From Clostridium sp. DL-VIII (GTDB lineage Bacteria > Bacillota > Clostridia > Clostridiales > Clostridiaceae), in NCBI RefSeq assembly GCF_000230835.1, contig NZ_CM001240.1, forward strand, positions 155,001 through 219,000: a DNA stretch of 64,000 nt, given 5' to 3'. Below the pieces are notes generated by a model, which searched no databases, was not told where the DNA came from, and saw only the letters and a program-made list of their open reading frames with translations. Shown piece by piece: positions 19,306 through 28,645 of the stretch (position 1 is the first letter of the stretch; each line of letters starts with the position of its first letter). A program made the translations under genes and the position numbers.

Positions 19306-19719
19306 ATGAATATAAATCAAGAATCTGATTATGCCTTTAGGATAGTGCTTATGCTATCTAAAGAAGGAGTAGACAATAAATTAGATGCAAAATCTTTATC
19401 TGAAAAAGGAAATATTCCTCTTAGATTTTTATTAAAATTAACTAGAAAGCTGACTCAAGCTGGAATTGTTAAATCATACAGAGGGGTTAATGGCGGCTAT
19501 GCTATAATAAAAAACCCAAAGGATATAACCTTGAAAGATGTAGTTGAAGCTATACAAGGTCCTATTATTTTAACAAGATGTGTTTATGACAAAGAAACAT
19601 GTAGCGCTAATAAAGGCGGTCATTGTTCTATACATAGGTCTTTGTGCGGTATCCAAAATACAATTGTGACTGAATTAGAAAAAGTTAATTTTGATAGTCT
19701 AAAAAATGATCCTTGGTAA
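19306..19719 (+). CDS. Rrf2-family Fe-S-type transcriptional regulator
   Basis: A 137-residue IscR/Rrf2-type regulator: winged helix with the recognition segment KSLSEKGNIPLRFLLKLTRKL and wing SYRGVNGGYAI, then a cysteine cluster RCVYDKETCSANKGGHCSIH (about 90-109) plus a later Cys, matching the three-Cys Fe-S ligand set. Lies 123 bp upstream of cooS in the same direction, separated by a terminator. Shared ATAC-N7-GTAT sites suggest it controls itself and cooS in response to an Fe-S or redox signal (inference). Confidence 0.85.
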   Translation: MNINQESDYAFRIVLMLSKEGVDNKLDAKSLSEKGNIPLRFLLKLTRKLTQAGIVKSYRGVNGGYAIIKNPKDITLKDVVEAIQGPIILTRCVYDKETCSANKGGHCSIHRSLCGIQNTIVTELEKVNFDSLKNDPW

Positions 19720-19740
19720 CTTTAAATTTTATAAAAAAAT

Positions 19741-19762
19741 ATAAAGGGCGAAAGCCCTTTAT
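19741..19762 (+). terminator. Terminator after rrf2
   Basis: ATAAAGGGC / GCCCTTTAT, a perfect 9-bp stem with a GAAA tetraloop. It separates rrf2 from cooS, so cooS must use its own promoter. Confidence 0.75.
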
Positions 19763-19776
19763 ATTCGAACAAAAGT

Positions 19777-19791
19777 ATACCTTTTAAGTAT
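19777..19791. promoter_or_regulatory. Putative Rrf2 operator at the cooS promoter
   Basis: ATAC-CTTTTAA-GTAT, matching the ATAC-N7-GTAT site at 19271-19285. About 50-65 bases before the cooS start; the ribosome site is AAAGGAG. Confidence 0.5.
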
Positions 19792-19842
19792 AGTTTAATT
19801 TTACTTTACCACAAAATATTAAATACAAAGGAGACGATTAGT

Positions 19843-21717
19843 ATGTCAATGTGTACATCAGCAGATTGTAAATTATGCGAATTTTTATCATCAAAAGAAG
19901 AAGTTGAAACCTCTTTCAATAGGGTTGAAAAACAAAAAGCTAAATGTAAGTTTGGAAAAACAGGAGTATGCTGTAAACTTTGTTCAAATGGGCCATGTAA
20001 GATAACTCCAAGCTCTCCACGAGGAGTTTGTGGTGCTGACGCAGATACCATAGTAGCAAGAAACTTCTTAAGAGCTATTGCTGCTGGTTCAGCCTGCTAT
20101 CTTCATGTAGTTGAAAACACAGCTAGAAACTTAAAAGACATTGGTGAAGGTAAGGGAAATCTTAAGATAAAGAGCCCAGAAACTTTGGATAAACTTGCAG
20201 AAATCTTTGGTATTGTTGAAAAAGACATAAATACAAAAGCCATTAAAGTAGCTAACGAGGTTTTAAATGATTTATATAAGCCTAGATTTGAAAAAATGGA
20301 ATTAGTTAAAAAGTTAGCTTATGCTCCAAGATATAAAAAATGGGAAGAATTAAACATATTACCTGGTGGTGCTAAATCAGAAGTATTTGATGCTATAGTA
20401 AAGACTTCAACAAACTTAAATAGTGATCCAGTAGATATGTTATTTAACGCATTAAATCTTGGAATATCTACTGGAATATATGGTTTAGTACTAACTAACC
20501 TTTTAAATGATGTAATGCTTGGTGCTCCAAAAATCAGGCAGGCAAAAGTAGGCTTTAGAGTAATTGATGAAGATTACATAAACATAATGATAACAGGACA
20601 TCAACATTCTGATATTGCTCATCTTCAAGAGAGATTAATAGATGAAAATATTAAACAGAAAGCAATAGCTGCAGGAGCAAAAGGCTTTAGATTAGTTGGA
20701 TGTACTTGCGTTGGACAAGATTTGCAGCTACGAGGGGAACATTACACTGAAGTATTCTCAGGACATGCTGGAAATAACTATACAAGTGAGGCTGTACTTG
20801 CAACAGGTGCTATAGATTTAATCGTATCTGAATTTAACTGTACAATTCCTGGACTTGAAACTGTGGCTGAAAAGTTTAATGTAAAAACTATTTGTATAGA
20901 TGATGTTGCTAAAAAGAAGAATGCTGAGTACATAAACTTTAATATGAGTAATGCTGAAGAAATAAGTGAAAAAATTATAATTGAAGCGCTAGAAAGTTAT
21001 AAAAATAGAAGAAAAACTATAACAATCGATATTCCAAAGGACCATGGTCATGATGATGTTGTTACAGGTGTAAGCGAAGGTTCTTTAAAGGAATTCTTAG
21101 GCGGAAATTGGAACGGACTTATTGATTTAATTGTAAAAGGAAAAATTAAGGGTATTGCAGGTGTTGTTGGCTGCTCTAATTTAACAGCCAAAGGTCACGA
21201 TGTGTTTACTGTAGAACTTACCAAGGAATTAATAAAAAGAGATATCTTAGTTTTATCTGCTGGATGCTCTTCAGGAGGCCTTGAAAATGTTGGTCTTATG
21301 TCACCTGGTGCAGCTGAACTTGCTGGAGATAATTTAAAAGAAGTATGTAAGACTCTTGGAATTCCGCCAGTATTAAACTTCGGCCCATGTCTTGCTATTG
21401 GAAGATTAGAAATGGTAGCAACTGAACTTGCTGAAACCTTAAATATTGATATACCTCAGCTTCCATTAGTATTATCAGCACCACAATGGCTTGAAGAACA
21501 AGCATTAGCTGACGCATCCTTTGGATTAACACTTGGTTTACCATTACATGTTGCAATCTCTCCATTCATTGATGGAAGTGAAGTTGTTACTAAAGTCTTA
21601 AAAGAGGATTTAGTTAATATAACAGGTGGTAAGCTCATAGTTGAAGAAGATGTAGTTAAAGCTGCTGATGAGCTAGAAAAAATTATTGAAGATAGACGAG
21701 TTAAGATGAATATCTAA
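19843..21717 (+). CDS. cooS: Anaerobic (Ni-Fe) carbon-monoxide dehydrogenase catalytic subunit
   Basis: A 624-residue monofunctional CODH. D-cluster ligands C35 and C43 and B-cluster ligands C44, C47, C52 and C63 are present. Likely C-cluster ligands are H253 (TGHQHSD), C287/C289 (GCTCVGQD), C333 (FNCTIPG), C444 (VVGCSN), C475 (SAGCSSGG) and C516 (NFGPCLAIG). The motif GCTCVGQ differs from the commoner GxCCTGNE, and the SEKA-like segment carrying the catalytic lysine of well-studied CODHs reads EEQA here (about 546-549), so activity may differ. No electron-transfer partner (cooF) or cooC maturase is nearby. Probable Rrf2 control. Confidence 0.9.
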   Translation: MSMCTSADCKLCEFLSSKEEVETSFNRVEKQKAKCKFGKTGVCCKLCSNGPCKITPSSPRGVCGADADTIVARNFLRAIAAGSACYLHVVENTARNLKDIGEGKGNLKIKSPETLDKLAEIFGIVEKDINTKAIKVANEVLNDLYKPRFEKMELVKKLAYAPRYKKWEELNILPGGAKSEVFDAIVKTSTNLNSDPVDMLFNALNLGISTGIYGLVLTNLLNDVMLGAPKIRQAKVGFRVIDEDYINIMITGHQHSDIAHLQERLIDENIKQKAIAAGAKGFRLVGCTCVGQDLQLRGEHYTEVFSGHAGNNYTSEAVLATGAIDLIVSEFNCTIPGLETVAEKFNVKTICIDDVAKKKNAEYINFNMSNAEEISEKIIIEALESYKNRRKTITIDIPKDHGHDDVVTGVSEGSLKEFLGGNWNGLIDLIVKGKIKGIAGVVGCSNLTAKGHDVFTVELTKELIKRDILVLSAGCSSGGLENVGLMSPGAAELAGDNLKEVCKTLGIPPVLNFGPCLAIGRLEMVATELAETLNIDIPQLPLVLSAPQWLEEQALADASFGLTLGLPLHVAISPFIDGSEVVTKVLKEDLVNITGGKLIVEEDVVKAADELEKIIEDRRVKMNI

Positions 21718-21725
21718 GTAATATT

Positions 21726-21770
21726 AAAACACCTAAATAGTGCACAAATTCTGCATTACTTAGGTGTTTT
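21726..21770. terminator. Terminator after cooS
   Basis: AAAACACCTA / TAGGTGTTTT with an additional inner pairing (AGTGC/CTGCA region). Lies between convergent cooS and the tetR gene and ends in T-rich sequence. Confidence 0.8.
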
Positions 21771-21821
21771 ATTTACCTTAATGATTTTAATATTTCATTA
21801 AGGCAAGACTAATTCCAACTA

Positions 21822-22394
21822 CTATTTTATGCCTTCAAACGCATATTTTATTAAATTTTTTATAAACATTTCATTAACTTCATCGCCTGTAATCAATAAT
21901 CTATAAAATAATGCTCCAAAAATTAAATCCATAGTTAATTCTATATCTAAATCCTTATTTAATTCTCCTCTTAAAATCCCGCGTTCTAAGATATATCTCG
22001 AATCGAGTCTACGAGGTTTAAAGTATATTGAGCGATAAGTTTCAGCCAGCTTTTGATCAAATTGGCCTTCTGCTATTATCTCATTAATTACTTTTCCTTC
22101 TCGACTAGTTAGAAATTTCGCCAAATTAATCACTTGAATTATCATGTCATTAATAGTTGATCCCGTATCAGGTATTGGAAGCCTCACAACTGCAGCATCA
22201 AAAAAAGCATCCATAACAACAGCCGCTTTATTTGCCCACCATTTATAAATAGTAGCCTTACTAACCCCAGCTCTTTCAGCAATCTTTTCAATTGTAACTG
22301 CTTCAAAACCAACTTCAAGCAATAGGTCATATGAAGCAGAAAGAATAGCCTGCTTAGTTTTTTCACTACGTGGACGTCCCAATTTTTTTTCCAT
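21822..22394 (-). CDS. TetR-family transcriptional repressor
   Basis: A 190-residue protein. The N-terminal TetR helix-turn-helix is clear: AILSASYDLLLEVGFEAVTIEKIAERAGVSKATIYKWWANKAAVV (about 15-59), followed by an all-helical ligand domain with a TetR_C-type end. Divergent from the flavodoxin/MFS pair. Three AAACTATACGT-like sites in the shared intergenic region are its probable operators. Confidence 0.9.
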   Translation of the reverse strand: MEKKLGRPRSEKTKQAILSASYDLLLEVGFEAVTIEKIAERAGVSKATIYKWWANKAAVVMDAFFDAAVVRLPIPDTGSTINDMIIQVINLAKFLTSREGKVINEIIAEGQFDQKLAETYRSIYFKPRRLDSRYILERGILRGELNKDLDIELTMDLIFGALFYRLLITGDEVNEMFIKNLIKYAFEGIK

Positions 22395-22869
22395 GTATAA
22401 TTACCTCCATTGTAATCAATTCATAATAATATACTTAATAAACTATACGTATATTATATATATTCCATTTATCAATTTCCAGCCATAGATTAATAATTTT
22501 TAATTTTTATTATCGATAATTATAATTTTTTCAATTTCTAATCATAAATTAAGCAAAAAATTTTATATAAAAACTATTTACAAAACTGAACGTTTAGTAT
22601 AGTATGTATTTATAAACTATACGTTTAGTTTTTTAAATATGATTTTTATTTTATATATATTGCAATTGATTTTCTACATTTAACATTTAGATATTTACTT
22701 AGCAGATAGACATCCTAAATGTAATTTTATTATTGCAACATATATAATGAAAGATTTGAATTATTGAAATATCTGATGGAAATAATAACTATGGCAAATC
22801 ATACTTAGTACTTGTATTTAATAAAATCTGCAAATTTTAAAAATTTATTTATATTAGGAGGAAAAATCA
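22395..22869. promoter_or_regulatory. Divergent promoter region with TetR operators
   Basis: Three related sites: AAACTATACGTATATT (22440-22455, just upstream of tetR), ACTGAACGTTTAGTAT (22585-22600, opposite orientation) and the inverted repeat AAACTATACGTTTAGTTT (22614-22631; arms AAACTA/TAGTTT). The shared motif is ACTAWACGTW. The remainder is AT-rich; the ribosome site for the next gene is AGGAGG at 22857. Confidence 0.65.
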
Positions 22870-23505
22870 ATGAAAGTTATCGCATTTAATGGAAGCCCAA
22901 ATAAAGAAGGTAATACTTATCACGGAATAAAATTAGTCACTGATGAACTTAAAAAGCAGGGAATCGAAACAGAAATAATCCATGTAGGGAATAAATCTAT
23001 TAGAGGATGCATTGCTTGTGGATATTGTACAAAAAATAAAAATGAGAAATGTGCTATTAATACTGATCCTGTTAATGATTGGATTCAAAAGATGAAAGAT
23101 GCAGATGGAATAATCTTAGGCTCACCAGTACACTATTCAGCAATTGCAGGGACAATGAAATCATTCTTAGATAGAGCTTTTCGTGTAGCAGAGGCTAATA
23201 ATAGTATGCTAAGACTTAAAGTTGGAGTTGCTGTAGTAGCTGTAAGACGAGCTGGTGGTATTCCAACATTTGATCAATTAAATAATTATATTAACCACTC
23301 AGAAATGTTAATCCCTACTTCAAATTATTGGAATGTTATTAATGGAAGATTACCAGGTGAAGTATTGCAGGACGAAGAAGGAATGCAAATAATGAGTATA
23401 TTAGGAAAAAATATGGCTTGGCTTCTTAAGCTCATAGAAAACGGACAAGGAATTATAGAGAAGCCAGAGAGAGAAGAAAAGATATTCACTAATTTTATAC
23501 GCTAA
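22870..23505 (+). CDS. Flavodoxin-like NAD(P)H-dependent FMN oxidoreductase
   Basis: A 211-residue NADPH-dependent FMN reductase fold: KVIAFNGSPNKEGNTYHG binds the FMN phosphate, GCIACGYC lies after beta-3 (an iron-sulfur-flavoprotein-like Cys pattern, partly kept), and GIILGSPVHYSAIAGTMKSFLDR is the second flavin loop. Divergent from tetR and upstream of an MFS exporter, so probably part of an inducible detoxification unit. Substrate unknown. Confidence 0.85.
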   Translation: MKVIAFNGSPNKEGNTYHGIKLVTDELKKQGIETEIIHVGNKSIRGCIACGYCTKNKNEKCAINTDPVNDWIQKMKDADGIILGSPVHYSAIAGTMKSFLDRAFRVAEANNSMLRLKVGVAVVAVRRAGGIPTFDQLNNYINHSEMLIPTSNYWNVINGRLPGEVLQDEEGMQIMSILGKNMAWLLKLIENGQGIIEKPEREEKIFTNFIR

Positions 23506-23630
23506 ATCATTATTTTCATCCATACATTAGAATAGCAATATCTCACATTTAATAAAGTAACCTTTACAGAATTGTTATTCTAATTTCCCTATTCAATTAA
23601 AAATGTTATTTTATAAGGAAGTGATTTAAA

Positions 23631-24851
23631 ATGCATCAAGCAAGTAATACAATAATAAAAGATAATAATTCTTCAAGTAATTTAGAAGCTAATCCAACAC
23701 TTAGCCGTTTGCTCATTTTAATTATGTCCATAGCTTGCGGAGCTACTGTAGCAAATTTATATTATATACAACCTTTACTCGCTGATATAGCTAAAACCTT
23801 TAATGTTAATCAATTAAGTATAGGTTTTGCAGCAATGCTCACACAAATAGGCTATGCTGTTGGAATGATATTTATATTACCACTAGGAGATATAAAAGAG
23901 AAACGAAAATTAATTATAATAATGCTTTTATGCTCTATAATCTCACTTATGAGTATGTTTTTCTCTTCAAGTATTTTTACATTAGCCTTATCCTCTTTTG
24001 CTGTTGGTTTTACTTCTATCATTCCTCAACTTATTATTCCTTTAGCTGCGCAACTCTCAGATCCCAAACAAAGAGGTCAAATAATTGGAATGATTATGAG
24101 CGGTTTATTAGTTGGAATATTGATTTCTCGTACAATTAGCGGGATTTTAGGTAGTTACCTTGGTTGGAGATCTGTTTATCTTATTGCCGCAATTATGATG
24201 TTTATTCTTATGCTTATTCTAAGAAAATTAATACCCTTATGCAAATCTGTTTCAGATCTTAAGTATACTGAATTATTAAGATCAATGTTATATTTAATAA
24301 AAACAGAACCTATTTTAAGAAGAACGTCTATAAATGGTGCTCTTATGTTTTCAGCTTTCAGCGCCTTTTGGACTTCACTTATATTTTTACTTGAAAGTTC
24401 TCATTACAATATGGGGGCTGAAGCCGCAGGCCTATTAGGATTAGTTGGAATTAGCGGTGCTCTTGCAGCTCCAATAGTTGGAAAACTAGCTGATAAGAAA
24501 GGTCCTAGATTTGCAATAGGTATAAGTATAATTGTAGTTATAATTTCCTATTTATTATTCTTCTTATTTGGGTTTAAAATATGGGGACTTATTCTAGGAG
24601 TTATTTTTCTCGATTTAGGAGTACAATCGTGTAATGTCTCAAATCAAGCAATAGTACAAGCCTTAAATGAGAAAACACGTAATAGACTTACAACTATTTA
24701 TATGGTCAGCTTTTTTCTTGGAGGAGCAGCTGGTTCATTTTTAGGCTCATACAGTTATTCTCATTTCGGATGGTATGGGGTTTGCGTTTTTGGAATGGCA
24801 ACTCAAATTATAGCAATAATTCTTTTTAAAACTGGTAAAAAATCATTATAA
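23631..24851 (+). CDS. MFS transporter (drug/sugar efflux type)
   Basis: A 406-residue major facilitator with 12 predicted membrane helices. The loop 2-3 motif reads LPLGDIKEKRKLI, a DHA1-like variant, and KLADKKGPR marks the repeat in the second half. The start AIACGATVANLYYIQPLLADIAKTF is typical of YwoG/NepI-like members. Located 126 bp after the flavodoxin gene and probably under the same TetR. Export substrate unknown. Confidence 0.85.
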   Translation: MHQASNTIIKDNNSSSNLEANPTLSRLLILIMSIACGATVANLYYIQPLLADIAKTFNVNQLSIGFAAMLTQIGYAVGMIFILPLGDIKEKRKLIIIMLLCSIISLMSMFFSSSIFTLALSSFAVGFTSIIPQLIIPLAAQLSDPKQRGQIIGMIMSGLLVGILISRTISGILGSYLGWRSVYLIAAIMMFILMLILRKLIPLCKSVSDLKYTELLRSMLYLIKTEPILRRTSINGALMFSAFSAFWTSLIFLLESSHYNMGAEAAGLLGLVGISGALAAPIVGKLADKKGPRFAIGISIIVVIISYLLFFLFGFKIWGLILGVIFLDLGVQSCNVSNQAIVQALNEKTRNRLTTIYMVSFFLGGAAGSFLGSYSYSHFGWYGVCVFGMATQIIAIILFKTGKKSL

Positions 24852-24880
24852 AAATGGAAGTGTTACATTTATAGTACTAT

Positions 24881-24915
24881 AAAGACTCATACTAAATTGG
24901 ATAGTATGAGTCTTT
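24881..24915. terminator. Bidirectional terminator MFS/LysR
   Basis: AAAGACTCATACTA / TAGTATGAGTCTTT, a perfect 14-bp stem between convergent genes, ending in TTTT. Confidence 0.9.
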
Positions 24916-24948
24916 TAAACTTCAGAATAATTTTTCAGTCTAAATTCT

Positions 24949-25821
24949 TTAAAATTCTTTAACTATTTCTTGGTATAAACTTTTAAAAGCACTATTTTTT
25001 CTCCATATGAAATAAAAATCATGAGTTTTCTGCAAATCTTCAACTTCTATTTTCTTTAATGTTCCATCCTTAAGTTCATCTTTCACCGCAACTTCATATA
25101 AAGATGTAATTCCATTATTATTTTTAACTAAATGCTTTATTGCATTAATATTTCCTATTTCTACAACTTTATTGAAATCATTTAGAGTTAGGTTTTGTTT
25201 CTCTAAGTTTTTCTCAAAAATATCTCGTGTACCTGATCCTTTTTCTCTTATTATCAAGGTCTCTTGAAGTAAATCCTCCAATACACATGGCTGCTTCTTT
25301 AATCTATAATCTTTTCCTGCAACACAAATATACTTTTCCCTTGAATATACAGCAAAATCATATTCATTTTTTACAAAATATCCTTCTACTAATGCAAAAT
25401 CAATTTCACCCTGTTCTAATTTATTAAGAAGTTCTTCTGTGTTCTCTACAATCATAGTCATTCGCATATTATTATTTCTATTTAAATAATCACTAAGTTT
25501 TGATGGTAATATAAATTCTCCAATTGTAAGGGTTGCACCAAATTTAAGACTTCTTATCCCTAGTTTTTCTTGAGTAATCTTTTCTTTTAAATATTGTTCA
25601 TCGTGTTTCATTGTAGCTACAGTTTCATAAAATATTTTTCCCGATTTAGTAAGGCTTATCTTTTTACCTTCATATTCAAAAAACTTTGTATCATAGCTCT
25701 TTTCTAAATACTTAATATGTTGAGATACCGCTGGCTGCGTAATGCATAATGCTTCTGCTGCCTTAGTAAAATTCATGTATTTGCATACAGCTAAAAATGT
25801 ATCTATTCTGAAATCTAACAT
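24949..25821 (-). CDS. LysR-family transcriptional regulator
   Basis: About 290 residues: N-terminal helix-turn-helix (TFLAVCKYMNFTKAAEALCITQPAVSQHIKYLEKSYDTKFFE) and C-terminal LysR substrate domain containing IREKGSGTRDIFEKNL, typical of CysR/YeiE-type members. I choose the ATG at 25821, with GAGGTGG just upstream, over an in-frame GTG at 25830. Divergently adjacent to the yeiH-like gene, its probable target, an arrangement also known for E. coli yeiE-yeiH. Confidence 0.9.
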   Translation of the reverse strand: MLDFRIDTFLAVCKYMNFTKAAEALCITQPAVSQHIKYLEKSYDTKFFEYEGKKISLTKSGKIFYETVATMKHDEQYLKEKITQEKLGIRSLKFGATLTIGEFILPSKLSDYLNRNNNMRMTMIVENTEELLNKLEQGEIDFALVEGYFVKNEYDFAVYSREKYICVAGKDYRLKKQPCVLEDLLQETLIIREKGSGTRDIFEKNLEKQNLTLNDFNKVVEIGNINAIKHLVKNNNGITSLYEVAVKDELKDGTLKKIEVEDLQKTHDFYFIWRKNSAFKSLYQEIVKEF

Positions 25822-25947
25822 ACGTACCACCTCTTTAATTAACTATAACATATTTTTATCATTATATAAAAATAAATAATTTTTAATTATGATTGTTCCC
25901 TGCTAATATACTATTTAGAAGTACAAATTAAGAAAAGGGGAATCATT

Positions 25948-26946
25948 ATGAATTTTATAAAAAATAATTATCAAGGTTTATTACTTTCATTTTTAATTGG
26001 TATCGTTGCTTGGTTTCTTGGAGAAAAGTTCTCAATAATAGGTGGCCCAGTATTTGGTATCTTATTAGGTTTAATAATCGCACTTTTTCCACGTAACAAC
26101 TCTTTTGATGCTGGGATTAAATTTACCTCAAAAAAAATATTACAATATGCCATAGTTTTGCTTGGCTTCGGAATGAATCTCTTCCAGATATTTAAAGTGG
26201 GCAGTCAATCATTGCTAATTATAGTTTCAACAATTTCAACCTCACTAATTGTTTCTTATCTAGTAAGTAAACTAATGAAAATCCCATCAAATGTATCTAT
26301 ATTAGTAGGCGTAGGATCTTCCATCTGTGGTGGCTCAGCCGTTGCTGCTACTGCTCCAGTTATAGATGCTCATGATGAAGATATTGCAAAATCAATTTCT
26401 GTTATTTTCTTATTTAATGTAATTGCTGCATTCTTATTTCCAATGCTAGGTAACCTATTAGGTTTTAATGACATAGGATTTGGAATGTGGGCTGGAACTG
26501 CTATAAATGATACTTCTTCGGTAGTTGCTGCTGGTCAAACATGGGCAAGTGCTCATGGAAGTGATGTAGCTCTAAACTATGCCACAATTGTTAAACTTAC
26601 ACGAACTCTTGCTATAATTCCAATTACATTAGGGCTTGCATTATATCGATCTAAAAAGCATTCATCAACTACACTCAGCCTATCAAAGATATTTCCATGG
26701 TTTATTTTATTCTTCTTATTAGCCGCTATTATAAGCACAGCATTTAACATGGATGCAAGTATTACAAAACCTCTAACTGAAGCAGGTAAGTTCTTTATTA
26801 CAATGGCTATGGGTGCAATCGGCTTAAATACTCACATCGTCAAACTTGTTAAAACTGGTGGAAAACCAATTATTATGGGACTTTGTTGTTGGATAAGCAT
26901 TGCATTTGTTAGCCTTCTTATACAACATATCTTACATATCTGGTAA
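25948..26946 (+). CDS. yeiH: YeiH/UPF0324-family putative sulfate (anion) exporter
   Basis: A 332-residue integral membrane protein with about 10 helices. Family blocks are present: GGPVFGILLGLIIALF, AIVLLGFGMNLFQIF, VGSSICGGSAVAATAPVIDA, WAGTAINDTSSVVAAG and FFITMAMGAIGLNT. Members are called putative sulfate exporters, though direct evidence is limited. Ribosome site AAAAGGGGAA. Divergent lysR suggests induction by a sulfur compound (inference). Confidence 0.88.
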   Translation: MNFIKNNYQGLLLSFLIGIVAWFLGEKFSIIGGPVFGILLGLIIALFPRNNSFDAGIKFTSKKILQYAIVLLGFGMNLFQIFKVGSQSLLIIVSTISTSLIVSYLVSKLMKIPSNVSILVGVGSSICGGSAVAATAPVIDAHDEDIAKSISVIFLFNVIAAFLFPMLGNLLGFNDIGFGMWAGTAINDTSSVVAAGQTWASAHGSDVALNYATIVKLTRTLAIIPITLGLALYRSKKHSSTTLSLSKIFPWFILFFLLAAIISTAFNMDASITKPLTEAGKFFITMAMGAIGLNTHIVKLVKTGGKPIIMGLCCWISIAFVSLLIQHILHIW

Positions 26947-27074
26947 CATAAGAACAAAAATTAGATACAGGTATTAAAGAAATAACAGAACTTTCAGATG
27001 CGTATAATAAGGCGAACCACCCTCATTTGAGTTTGATCCGCCTCAATTATTAACTTATTATTTATATGAATTAA

Positions 27075-28349
27075 TTATTTTACTACTACAGAAACCCCAT
27101 CAGGTATGACTACAACCTTTACATTTTCACCCTTTAACTCGTATGCTCTCTTTAAGGCTTCTTCAATAGTTTGTGCACATTCCATATGCATGTTTTTAAT
27201 TATTTCAGGATCACACATATCAGTTACCATGATTACTTTATTTTTGCTTAATATTCTTGCTAAAATTTGAAATTCCCATTGATCTGGCTTCGTTTTATCT
27301 TTAGAAACTTGAAGAACTTTATTAAGTACTTCCGCTGGACTTTTAGCCTCTGCCATATTTTTATAAAATGACTCTCCGCCATGCCCATCATTGCAGGCTG
27401 CTACCATTATTATTACTGAATCTTCCTTGCAACAAGCTTCTGCTGCTGTCATTCCTTTAACTGATTGATAAATATTCTGATCAAGAGGATATCCACCATT
27501 AGAACTGATTACTATATCTCCTTTAACGCTATTAATGCTTGAAAGTTCTGAAACAAATTTACATCCTTCTTCATGTGCAAATTTACTATGTCCACTAACA
27601 GCGTGTATGATCTTTTTGTCTTTATCTATAACAACATTTAATATGAATGCTAATCCCGCCTTTTCGGCTGCAAAAATCATATCCTCATGTATAGGATTCT
27701 TACCTAATATTCCTGTTCTTGCATGGCCACTTCCTATAAATTCAGAATTATGATTCCACATTATTGTACCAGCACTTGCAATTCCAGGAAGAATGCTTTT
27801 TCTTCCTCCAGAAAATCCTGCGAAGAAATGTGGTTCTATAAAACCTTCAGATATTAAAAGTTCTGCATCAGCAGCTAACTTATTTATCCATAGCTCTCCT
27901 CCGGATGGAAGAATTCCCACAAAAGCTTGATCCTCTTTTCTTTGAGAATAATGATTGATTACTTGTTCATTATTTACAATTTCTTCTCCAAACTTATCTA
28001 TCATTTCTTCTCTGGTAGTAGGTCTATGAAATCCTGTAGCAATAAGAATCTTTATGTCTATATCCGGATTTACCCTTCTAATTCTTCTAAGAAGTATTGG
28101 TAAAGTTATTTTGCTTGGAACAGGTCTAGTATGATCACTTGTTATAATAACCATGTTCTTTTTTCCTTGTACCAATTCCTCTAATCGTTTACTTTCAATA
28201 GGATTATCCAATGCTTTTTCAACAATTTCTTCTTGAGTAAGCTCTGATTTATAATTGTGTGCCTTAGATTCAAGCACCGCTTCAAGATTATCGTCCGGAA
28301 TATTCGCTTCTAAGAATCTTTTGTTATACGGTATTTTTATTGTTGCCAT
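27075..28349 (-). CDS. larA: Nickel-pincer-cofactor lactate racemase family protein
   Basis: A 424-residue LarA-type enzyme using the Ni-containing pyridinium pincer nucleotide. All key residues known from Lactiplantibacillus LarA fall at the same positions: D72 and R75 (SDHTRPVP), H108 (TGFHRPT), H174 (EPHFFAG), K184 that binds the cofactor (GGRKSILPG) and H200 (WNHNSEF). Substrate could be lactate or another 2-hydroxyacid. No larBCE maturation genes are in the window, so the cofactor must be made elsewhere. A GntR-type palindrome upstream suggests hydroxyacid-responsive control. Confidence 0.88.
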   Translation of the reverse strand: MATIKIPYNKRFLEANIPDDNLEAVLESKAHNYKSELTQEEIVEKALDNPIESKRLEELVQGKKNMVIITSDHTRPVPSKITLPILLRRIRRVNPDIDIKILIATGFHRPTTREEMIDKFGEEIVNNEQVINHYSQRKEDQAFVGILPSGGELWINKLAADAELLISEGFIEPHFFAGFSGGRKSILPGIASAGTIMWNHNSEFIGSGHARTGILGKNPIHEDMIFAAEKAGLAFILNVVIDKDKKIIHAVSGHSKFAHEEGCKFVSELSSINSVKGDIVISSNGGYPLDQNIYQSVKGMTAAEACCKEDSVIIMVAACNDGHGGESFYKNMAEAKSPAEVLNKVLQVSKDKTKPDQWEFQILARILSKNKVIMVTDMCDPEIIKNMHMECAQTIEEALKRAYELKGENVKVVVIPDGVSVVVK

Positions 28350-28538
28350 AATATCTCCCCTTTTCTAATACTTTAGCCTCTTTATAAAAATAACCATCAC
28401 TTAAAGAATTATTGCATAATTAATTTAAAATACTACATTCTTATTAATAAATATATTTTTTAGCTGTTGCAATCCATGTAGTTTATAATATAGTAGCAAT
28501 ACTTTGGAATAAAGTTATTTTTATTACACTCAAGCAAT

Positions 28539-28551
28539 TTGGTCTGACCAA
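28539..28551. promoter_or_regulatory. GntR/FadR-type operator upstream of larA
   Basis: TTGGTC-T-GACCAA is a perfect 13-bp palindrome extending imperfectly with AAT/ATT flanks, the consensus shape bound by FadR-subfamily GntR regulators (TGGTnnnACCA), including lactate regulators. It lies about 190 bases before larA in a 296-base region that otherwise holds only AT-rich sequence. No GntR gene is in the window. Confidence 0.65.
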
Positions 28552-28645
28552 TTTTCCTTGTTAAAATAATATTATCACAATTACCAAAATATTGCTACAT
28601 TACAATGGGAGACTATATTTCTAATTTTATCTTTAGATATTAAAC

